Below are positions 1 through 5,053 of a stretch of DNA of 8,107 bases, piece after piece. The notes under the pieces were generated by a model. It was given only the letters and a program-made list of their open reading frames with translations. It searched no databases and had not been told where the DNA came from. The DNA comes from Candidatus Altarchaeales archaeon WOR_SM1_86-2 (GTDB lineage: Archaea > Altiarchaeota > Altiarchaeia > IMC4 > MCBC01), in the NCBI GenBank assembly GCA_001723855.1, contig MCBC01000128.1, forward strand, positions 1-8,107, read 5' to 3'. Positions within the stretch are counted from its first letter, which is position 1, and each line of letters opens with the position of its first letter. Made by a program: the position numbers and the translations under genes.

Positions 1-1287
1 GTGATTGATCCGTTGGAGATGGTTGATAAATACGGCGCAGATACATTCAGGTTCTACATGCTGTGGACAACCGCTCCCTGGGAAGACCTCCGTTTTTCAG
101 AAGAAGGAATGCAAGCAATCGGTAAAATGTTAAATATATTATGGAACACTTACTCATTTGCAAGAAATTACATGGATATTGACGGTTACGAATTTGATAA
201 AGACGACCCCGGAGCTCTTGAAATCGAGGATAAATGGATACTGTCAAAATTCAATTCCCTGGCTCTTGAGGTGACCGATGGAATGGATAAGGTCTATCTA
301 CATGACGCGGTCCGCCCGGTATATGATTTTGTTCTTGAACTTTCCAGGTGGTATATAAAACTTGTGCGGGACAGGGTATGGATTGAATCGTCCGATCCAA
401 GGAAGGTTTCTGTTTACTATACACTTCATACGATACTTATGGGGCTTTGCAGATTAATGGCTCCCGTAACCCCCCATCTTGCGGAGTATATTTACCGCGA
501 TATGACCGGAGAGGAGAGTGTTCATTTTACCGGCTGGATAAAAGCGGATGAAAAATTAATTGATAAAAAGTTAGAAGGAGATATGGCAATGGCACAGAAA
601 ATAATTGAATGCGCGCTGGCGGCAAGACAGGAAGCGGACATCAAGCTGCGCTGGCCCATAAGAAAAGTTACTGTAACGCCAAAAGAGCCGCTTGATATTA
701 ATGGCACAAGGGACATAATTTTGAAGATGGCTAATGCAAAGGAATTGTCGATTGAGAATGTAGAAGTGCAGTTGATCGCGAAACCGAATTTTGCATCAAT
801 CGGCCCGAAATTTAAGGGCGATGCCAAAGCAGTTGTTAAAAAATTAAATGAACTGGATGCTTCGGAAATTAAAAATTCAATTGATGAAAATAATGAATAT
901 AAGGCAGAGATCGATAATAAGGAATTTACTTTAACCTCCGAAGACTTAACCTTTGAAACAAAACTTCCCGGGAACATTGTTGCCGAAGAATTTGACGGCG
1001 GGATGGTTTATATTGACAAAACATTAGATGATGAACTCTACTCGGAGGCAATGGCAAGAGAAGTCATCCGCAGGATCCAGGAGATGAGGAAGGAAATGCA
1101 GCTGAATGAAACCGAGCAGGTGGATGTTTTTATTGACACGGATGAAGGGTTTGAGCTGTATGTTAAAGAGAACCTGAAGTTTATTGAACAGGAGACGAGG
1201 AGTAAGATCAGTTTCGGGAAGGGGAAAGGATTCGAAAAGGTCTGGAAGATCGAGGGTATTGATGCCGGGATTGTGATTGAGGAATAA
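1..1287 (+). CDS. ileS: Isoleucyl-tRNA synthetase, C-terminal part (5' truncated by the window edge)
   Basis: This class Ia synthetase charges tRNA-Ile with isoleucine in the cytoplasm. Only 428 residues are present. Archaeal IleRS is usually a little over 1000 residues, so the Rossmann/HIGH region and the editing domain lie upstream. The opening residues (VIDPLE, then KYGADTFRFYML at 10-21) are what normally follows the KMSKS-x-G-N loop, so the GTG at base 1 is an internal valine and not a start. The anticodon-binding helical domain spans about residues 75-215, with LSRWYIKLVRDR at 114-125 and MAPVTPHLAEYIY at 153-165. The motif KLRWPIRKVTV (215-225), PNFASIGPKFK (262-272) and the C-terminal AREVIRRIQEMRKEM (352-366) are typical of the archaeal/eukaryotic-type enzyme. 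No C-terminal zinc finger of the bacterial kind is seen. The gene ends in tandem TAA TAA stops, 70 bases before the S8 gene. The identification is firm; only the upstream part is unknown. Confidence 0.96.
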   Translation: MIDPLEMVDKYGADTFRFYMLWTTAPWEDLRFSEEGMQAIGKMLNILWNTYSFARNYMDIDGYEFDKDDPGALEIEDKWILSKFNSLALEVTDGMDKVYLHDAVRPVYDFVLELSRWYIKLVRDRVWIESSDPRKVSVYYTLHTILMGLCRLMAPVTPHLAEYIYRDMTGEESVHFTGWIKADEKLIDKKLEGDMAMAQKIIECALAARQEADIKLRWPIRKVTVTPKEPLDINGTRDIILKMANAKELSIENVEVQLIAKPNFASIGPKFKGDAKAVVKKLNELDASEIKNSIDENNEYKAEIDNKEFTLTSEDLTFETKLPGNIVAEEFDGGMVYIDKTLDDELYSEAMAREVIRRIQEMRKEMQLNETEQVDVFIDTDEGFELYVKENLKFIEQETRSKISFGKGKGFEKVWKIEGIDAGIVIEE

Positions 1288-1292
1288 TAACG

Positions 1293-1326
1293 ATAATATC
1301 ATTATGGATGGTTTTTATTTTTATTG
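1293..1326 (+). terminator. Possible ileS terminator: weak AT stem then T-rich tract
   Basis: After the tandem stops of ileS there is a small perfect inverted repeat, ATAAT-atc-ATTAT (1293-1305). A T-rich run on the + strand follows (about 1311-1326, two blocks of five T separated by A). Archaeal transcription often ends at U-rich tracts with little or no stem, so this would fit. The stem is all A/T and short, and the same bases could instead be part of the S8 promoter region. Confidence 0.35.
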
Positions 1327-1357
1327 TATTGATCTTTAATAATAAATTGGGATTAAA

Positions 1358-1747
1358 ATGATGCATGATCTGATTAATGATGCGATAGTTCACATAAAGA
1401 ACTGCGAGAGAGTTGGAAAGGGGGAATGCAGGGTAAGACCTGCATCAAAATTGTTGATAGATATACTGAGGATATTCCAGAGAGAGGGTTATATCGGCGA
1501 GTTTGAACTTATAGAGGACGGCAGGGGAGACAGCATAAGGGTGGAGCTGGTAAGGAAAATAAACAACTGCGGGGTCATACACCCGAGATTCCCCGTAAAG
1601 CATTCGGATTTTGTGGGGTGGGAAAAAAGATACCTGCCCGCAAGGGACTTCGGGATTTTAGTGGTCACTACACCAAAGGGGGTTATGAGCCATAAGGATG
1701 CGAAGGTCCAGGGGACCGGGGGGAGATTGATTGCGTATATTTATTAA
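1358..1747 (+). CDS. rps8: Small ribosomal subunit protein S8 (archaeal uS8)
   Basis: uS8 binds the central domain of 16S rRNA and is needed for assembly of the 30S platform. The 129 residues are full length for the archaeal form (about 130). Visible family features are RPASKLLIDILRIFQREGYIGEF (27-49, N-terminal rRNA-binding domain), HPRFPVKHSDFVGWEKRYLPARDFGIL (75-101), and a C-terminal part with GVMSHKDAKVQGTGG and the end AYIY, as in archaeal homologues. Two ATG codons stand in tandem (1358 and 1361); either could be used, and no Shine-Dalgarno sequence precedes them. In most archaea this gene lies in the spc operon between S14 and L6. Here it stands alone behind ileS, with only 70 bases upstream (too few for S14) and a convergent thioredoxin gene immediately downstream. 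The frame is intact and core residues look conserved, so it is probably the functional S8. I cannot tell whether the genome holds a second copy. Confidence 0.97.
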   Translation: MMHDLINDAIVHIKNCERVGKGECRVRPASKLLIDILRIFQREGYIGEFELIEDGRGDSIRVELVRKINNCGVIHPRFPVKHSDFVGWEKRYLPARDFGILVVTTPKGVMSHKDAKVQGTGGRLIAYIY

Positions 1748-1748
1748 A

Positions 1749-2069
1749 CTATAAATACATCTGAATCTTTTCTTCAATTTGCTGCTTTGGCACCGCTCCA
1801 ACTATTTTATCAACAGGCTTTCCGTTCTTGAATATCAGAAGCGTTGGGATGCTGCTGATTCCGAATTTTGCTGCAGCTGCTCTATCCTCATCAATATTTA
1901 TTTTAGCAAAAACCACTTTCCCGGATAGTTCATTTACCAGTTCATCAATGACGGGGGCGATCATTTTACAGGGCATGCACCACTCCGCCCAGAAATCAAC
2001 CACAACTAAAGGGTATTTTACTATTGTTTCATCAAATGCCTCATCGTCCAGGTGCATTACTTCCTCCAT
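1749..2069 (-). CDS. trxA: Thioredoxin with CMPC active site
   Basis: This small cytoplasmic dithiol-disulfide oxidoreductase has 106 residues, the usual thioredoxin length. The fold markers are present: the buried Asp in VVVDFWAEW (D25), the active site WCMPCK (C31, C34) and the cis-proline loop SSIPT (P75), followed by LLIFKNGKPVDKIVGAVPK. The dipeptide between the cysteines is Met-Pro instead of the classical Gly-Pro, which could shift redox potential or partner choice. Two starts are possible. The ATG at 2069 lies about 27 bases after a good TATA element, fitting a leaderless mRNA. The ATG at 2057 (Met5) is preceded at 5 bases by GGAGG, a perfect Shine-Dalgarno core that lies inside the longer reading frame. 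The gene is the last of a minus-strand run and its TAG stop is one base from the S8 stop on the other strand. Confidence 0.95.
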   Translation of the reverse strand: MEEVMHLDDEAFDETIVKYPLVVVDFWAEWCMPCKMIAPVIDELVNELSGKVVFAKINIDEDRAAAAKFGISSIPTLLIFKNGKPVDKIVGAVPKQQIEEKIQMYL

Positions 2070-2092
2070 TTTTGTTCGATTAAATTTTTATA

Positions 2093-2100
2093 TTTATAAA
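2093..2100 (-). promoter_or_regulatory. Predicted TATA box of the thioredoxin gene
   Basis: TTTATAAA, a perfect palindrome, has its centre about 27 bases upstream of the ATG at 2069. That is the normal TATA-to-start-site distance in archaea, so transcription would begin at or within a base or two of the ATG. It lies in the 36-base gap after the upstream gene and would give thioredoxin its own promoter even if read-through also occurs. Confidence 0.5.
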
Positions 2101-2105
2101 GAGAA

Positions 2106-2789
2106 TCAGCACACTAAAATCTTCTCTAAATCCTCCCTTTTCTGCAGGCCCTCCATTTTTATTTCTTCATTGATCAGGAGGGTTGGTGTCTCTGTTATAT
2201 TGTACTGGTTTTTTACCGCATCTATGGTCGTTATGTCCAGATCTATTGGAAGAGCGATTAATATTAATCTGCTCCCGCATTCTTTTTTCAAGTCTAAAAG
2301 AACTTTACTCTGGACATCTTGATCCATGCTCTGCGTATAGTGCGAGTAAAAATAGATGAGTGTGCTGTAGTTGGCATTACACATTTTCTTCAGATTAATG
2401 GAGTTAAACCAGAATTGTGTATTCAATATAACATATTTCTTTTTCTGTGCTATCAGTGACGGCAGCAAACGATTTGCTGCTTCATATCGTTCTATTCTCA
2501 AACCCTCTTCATAAACCCTGTCTCCAAAGATAAGATTTTGCTGGATTGCAGCATCACAGAAATTTGAATAATTTGAATAATTCTGGAATGCTTGATACAT
2601 CATGCTTTGCCCGAATGTCTCAAAGTAAAGTGTCTGCAGTCGCAGATCCTCTGACTGAAAACTCATTTTCTCCATCATATCTTCTAATTCGGCAACTCGC
2701 ATAGAATCCAACCATATTCCAACGCCTACTCCGCTGATGAATATAATGGCTGTAAATACCAGCGTTTTCCAAAGTATACGGGTTTCCAT
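2106..2789 (-). CDS. Membrane-anchored thioredoxin-like protein lacking the CXXC pair
   Basis: I cannot assign a function to this 227-residue protein. A single hydrophobic segment (about 8-27) follows a short basic start, so it is probably an N-in signal anchor with the rest outside the membrane. Residues about 31-50 are charged and helical (possible short coiled coil), followed by a helical region with Asn/Tyr-rich YSNYSNFC (71-78). The C-terminal part (about 142-227) reads as a thioredoxin fold: strand STLIYFYS (142-149), helix, strand LILIALPID (175-183), then YNITETPTLLIN (196-207) with a likely cis-proline at 202. Where a thioredoxin would have CXXC, this protein has SHYTQSM and no cysteine, so it should not catalyse thiol exchange in the usual way. 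Four cysteines remain (78, 137, 171 and the very last residue, 227). From memory, related anchored thioredoxin-fold proteins occur in several archaeal lineages; I could not check this. It lies 36 bases before trxA and 38 bases after the glycosyltransferase gene. Confidence 0.7.
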   Translation of the reverse strand: METRILWKTLVFTAIIFISGVGVGIWLDSMRVAELEDMMEKMSFQSEDLRLQTLYFETFGQSMMYQAFQNYSNYSNFCDAAIQQNLIFGDRVYEEGLRIERYEAANRLLPSLIAQKKKYVILNTQFWFNSINLKKMCNANYSTLIYFYSHYTQSMDQDVQSKVLLDLKKECGSRLILIALPIDLDITTIDAVKNQYNITETPTLLINEEIKMEGLQKREDLEKILVC

Positions 2790-2827
2790 TCTTTTTAATA
2801 AAAGATATAAACAAAAATATTAAATAT

Positions 2828-4051
2828 CTACCATTCATATTTATTCTGCGCCATCCTAACACATGAATAAATTAATACCAACACAAATAAAAAAAGGTAG
2901 GGTAAAATGTAAACTGCCAATGTGAAATACCATATCAAACCTTCCATATGCCCGGTTTTTATTCTTAATCCTATCCAGATGTGAATGAGGCTGAAAACAA
3001 GGATTAGGGCACCGAAGATCGCAAACACGTTTGGCAAAAGGATAAGTGGATCAGTTGCAAGCACATCTGCCCCCGCCCAGTAGGAATAGATATTAAAGTA
3101 AATGACTTCAAAGACCGCTTTCAAAATTATATAACTGAAAACGCAGAATCCAAATAAGCCGATAAATAGTGTAATAGAGAAGTAGGGAACTATAAATAAA
3201 CCCAATGTACCATAGTCCTTATTGAAAAATGCATACCTATACTTCAGTATGCCTCCAATAGCCCATCTTGTTCTCTGTTTCCACCACTGTTTGATTTTTT
3301 CTGGGACGTTGGTATAAACATCCGCGGATAGGGCAAGTCTTACCTTATATCCTTTCTCCTGCAATCCCCACACTATCTCAATATCCTCTGTAAGAATTTT
3401 TTCATCAAAGCCACCAACCTCTATGAGGGAATCCTTTGTGTATATACTCAATGGTCCGGGGGTAACATAAATGCAGTCAATAAATTCAAGCAATTTTCGT
3501 GACCATATAATAAGCATATACTCTATATGCTGAAGCCTCTGCAATAAATTTTTTGGGTTTTTTACCATTGCCGCAGATGTAACTGCCCCAACCTTTGGGT
3601 CATTAAAATACCCCATCATGTCCATGAGGGAGTTTTTAGTTGGATAAGAGTCCGCATCCACACATCCAACAATCTCGCCTTTCGCGTGAGAAATTCCAAA
3701 ATTTAATGAGTTCGCTTTCCCGCCATTCTCTTTACTTATAACCTTTACATTATCGAATTTCTTTGCTATATCGTTTGCTATAGATGCAGTATTATCTGTA
3801 CTGCCGTCATCTATAACTAAAATTTCAAGCAGGTTTTTCGGGTAATTGAGGTTTATGACAGATTTTAGTGTACCTGCTATCATTTCTTCTTCATTATATG
3901 CGGGGATTATGAGGGTTACAGAACGCAACTTCTCCGGAGTTGGATTTTCATGCAGTCTGTCTCTGTTCTCAAAAAATAAGATAAGGAGGAAAAAACCAAA
4001 ATATAGCGAGATTGCTGCAAACATCAGGTATATTGCCGATATAACATCCAT
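2828..4051 (-). CDS. Membrane family 2 glycosyltransferase, processive type
   Basis: This 407-residue integral membrane enzyme uses nucleotide-activated sugars and belongs to the group containing PgaC/IcaA, hyaluronan synthase and cellulose synthase. One membrane helix (about 5-27) precedes a cytoplasmic GT-A domain (about 43-265). Its motifs are complete: VIDDGSTDNT (first Asp pair at 81-82), GGKANSLNFG (110-119), the DXD-type metal site DAD (132-134), the catalytic-base motif TED (221-223), and QRTRW (259-263), the Q-x-x-R-W signature of polymer-forming members. Three or four C-terminal helices follow (about 283-316, 337-362, 371-399). The sugar and product cannot be read from the sequence; an exopolysaccharide or glycolipid is plausible. 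Its start is 13 bases after the hisB stop, so it may be transcribed with hisB. No Shine-Dalgarno sequence is visible before the ATG, which is unusual for an internal operon gene. All catalytic residues are intact. Confidence 0.9.
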   Translation of the reverse strand: MDVISAIYLMFAAISLYFGFFLLILFFENRDRLHENPTPEKLRSVTLIIPAYNEEEMIAGTLKSVINLNYPKNLLEILVIDDGSTDNTASIANDIAKKFDNVKVISKENGGKANSLNFGISHAKGEIVGCVDADSYPTKNSLMDMMGYFNDPKVGAVTSAAMVKNPKNLLQRLQHIEYMLIIWSRKLLEFIDCIYVTPGPLSIYTKDSLIEVGGFDEKILTEDIEIVWGLQEKGYKVRLALSADVYTNVPEKIKQWWKQRTRWAIGGILKYRYAFFNKDYGTLGLFIVPYFSITLFIGLFGFCVFSYIILKAVFEVIYFNIYSYWAGADVLATDPLILLPNVFAIFGALILVFSLIHIWIGLRIKTGHMEGLIWYFTLAVYILPYLFLFVLVLIYSCVRMAQNKYEW

Positions 4052-4064
4052 TTTATCTTAATTT

Positions 4065-4703
4065 TCAAACAACACCTTTCGTGGAAACCACCTCGTCATC
4101 GATAATTCTTGTAGCGTCATACAACGCCTTTGCAAGTGCTTTGAAGCAGGCCTCCACTTTATGGTGGTCATTTTCCCCGAAAACCGAAACGTTCAGATTG
4201 AACTTACCGTTTACAGCCAGTGTTTCTAGGAAATGCTCTACGTTCTCCTTGGACAGATCCCCGATCTTGACTTCCTTCACCGCTTCCGCAATCCCCTCCC
4301 AGTCCTCATCAAACGGGTCATAGAATTCAAACGGGTCTAAAAACCCGAGGTCCACGGCACCATATCCCCTCCCGCTTAGATCAACCGCCGCCGTAGCTAA
4401 AGAATCATCCATCGGTACGATCGCGTGCCCCATTCGTGCAATTCCCTTCTTATCGCCGAGTGCTTTATCAAGCGCCTGCCCAAGACAGATCGCTATATCT
4501 TCTACCGTGTGGTGGTCATCCACCTCGACATCTCCCTTCGCATTAATTTTCAGATCAAACCGCGAGTGTTTTGAAAGATTTTCAAGCATATGATTTAAAA
4601 AATTAACGGGTGTATTAACCTCCGCTTTACCTCCTCCATCCAGGTTTAATTCCAGTTCAATATCAGTCTCCTTTGTTTTTCTTGAGATTTTTGATGTTCT
4701 CAT
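4065..4703 (-). CDS. hisB: Imidazoleglycerol-phosphate dehydratase
   Basis: HisB converts imidazole glycerol phosphate to imidazole acetol phosphate in histidine synthesis; it is a manganese enzyme that forms large symmetric oligomers. The two metal-binding repeats are clear: DDHHTVEDIAICLG (62-75) and ENDHHKVEACFKALAKAL (177-194). The first half also has FLNHMLENLSKHSRFDL (35-51), MGHAIVPMDDSLATAAVDLSGR (91-112) and the C-terminal STKGV (207-211). At 212 residues it is somewhat longer than the usual 190-200. The extra length seems to be an acidic, aromatic stretch at about 119-141. The usual Asp of the FxDHM motif is Asn here (N37). This is a stand-alone HisB without the phosphatase domain found in enteric bacteria. 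No other histidine gene is in the window. Its ATG is 51 bases from the divergent DUF357 start, and the GT2 gene follows 13 bases downstream. Confidence 0.96.
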   Translation of the reverse strand: MRTSKISRKTKETDIELELNLDGGGKAEVNTPVNFLNHMLENLSKHSRFDLKINAKGDVEVDDHHTVEDIAICLGQALDKALGDKKGIARMGHAIVPMDDSLATAAVDLSGRGYGAVDLGFLDPFEFYDPFDEDWEGIAEAVKEVKIGDLSKENVEHFLETLAVNGKFNLNVSVFGENDHHKVEACFKALAKALYDATRIIDDEVVSTKGVV

Positions 4704-4754
4704 TTTTGTTATTTTTCTTGTTATAAAATTATTAAAAAATAAAATAGAATTAAA
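4704..4754. promoter_or_regulatory. Divergent promoter region of hisB and the DUF357 gene
   Basis: The 51-base gap is almost entirely A/T. One TATA-like element, TTATAAAAT (4721-4729), is centred about 30 bases before the DUF357 ATG on the + strand. Read on the minus strand it is ATTTTATAA, about 22 bases before the hisB ATG. It could serve either direction, or each gene could use a different nearby A/T block, since the region is low in complexity. The spacing leaves room for almost no 5' leader on either side, and no Shine-Dalgarno motif is present in the gap. Confidence 0.45.
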
Positions 4755-5018
4755 ATGGAGGACTTAAAATCAAGGGTTGAGAAATACCTGGAGAAAGCAA
4801 AGCCGCTGTTTGTGAATTTAAAAAGGAATGACGTGGAGGGGGTTGATGAAAAAATCCTTGAGCACTTCCATGATATGGCGGTGTCTTACCACAGTGATGC
4901 CCTGAGTTTCTATGAAAAAGGAGATTACATAAATTCACTTGCAGCTCTTGAGTATGCCGAGGGCTGGCTGGATGCGGGAGCGGCATTGGGGGTCTTTGAT
5001 GCTGTCCGGGAGGTTTAA
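4755..5018 (+). CDS. DUF357 family protein
   Basis: This is a small acidic protein of 87 residues, predicted mostly helical. The C-terminal half carries the hallmark of the archaeal DUF357 family: SYHSDALSFYEKGDYINSLAALEYAEGWLDAG (44-75), a helical pair ending in the conserved WLDAG and then LGVFD. The function of the family is unknown to me. The N-terminal 40 residues (LKSRVEKYLEKAKPLF) are an amphipathic charged helix. The A/T-rich promoter before the ATG and the lack of any Shine-Dalgarno sequence suggest a leaderless mRNA. The gene stands alone: divergent from hisB and convergent with topo VI subunit B, from which it is separated by 35 bases. Confidence 0.85.
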   Translation: MEDLKSRVEKYLEKAKPLFVNLKRNDVEGVDEKILEHFHDMAVSYHSDALSFYEKGDYINSLAALEYAEGWLDAGAALGVFDAVREV

Positions 5019-5020
5019 CT

Positions 5021-5053
5021 TTATATGTATTAGAAAGCATATAATTTCTTGTT
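5021..5053 (+). terminator. Hairpin with T-rich tail between DUF357 and top6B
   Basis: A perfect 7-base inverted repeat, TTATATG (5021-5027) and CATATAA (5038-5044), encloses a 10-base loop. It is followed on the + strand by TTTCTTGTTT. It lies in the 35-base gap between two convergent genes, where a terminator is expected. The stem has only one G-C pair, so it is weak; the T-rich tail may be the real signal for the DUF357 transcript. The reverse strand shows no comparable T tract right after the top6B stop. Confidence 0.35.

Noticed and set aside
1..3. GTG at the first base as a start codon of ileS
   Set aside because: The following residues match the part of IleRS directly after KMSKS-x-G-N, so this is an internal valine of a gene cut by the window edge.
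522..977. 151-codon open frame on the minus strand
   Set aside because: It is antisense to well-conserved ileS sequence, its translation has low complexity (Ser/Phe/Ala rich), and no family is recognisable.
1828..2322. 164-codon open frame on the plus strand
   Set aside because: It runs antisense across thioredoxin and the anchored thioredoxin-like gene, both of which have family motifs on the minus strand.
2620..2862. 80-codon frame on the minus strand across the GT2/anchored-protein junction
   Set aside because: It overlaps the end of GT2 and the start of the 227-residue protein in another frame; the protein in the chosen frame has a clear membrane anchor and thioredoxin-like motifs.
4755..4763. 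GGAGG just after the ATG of the DUF357 gene as a Shine-Dalgarno
   Set aside because: No in-frame start codon follows at a useful distance, and the codons (Glu-Asp) fit a normal N-terminus.
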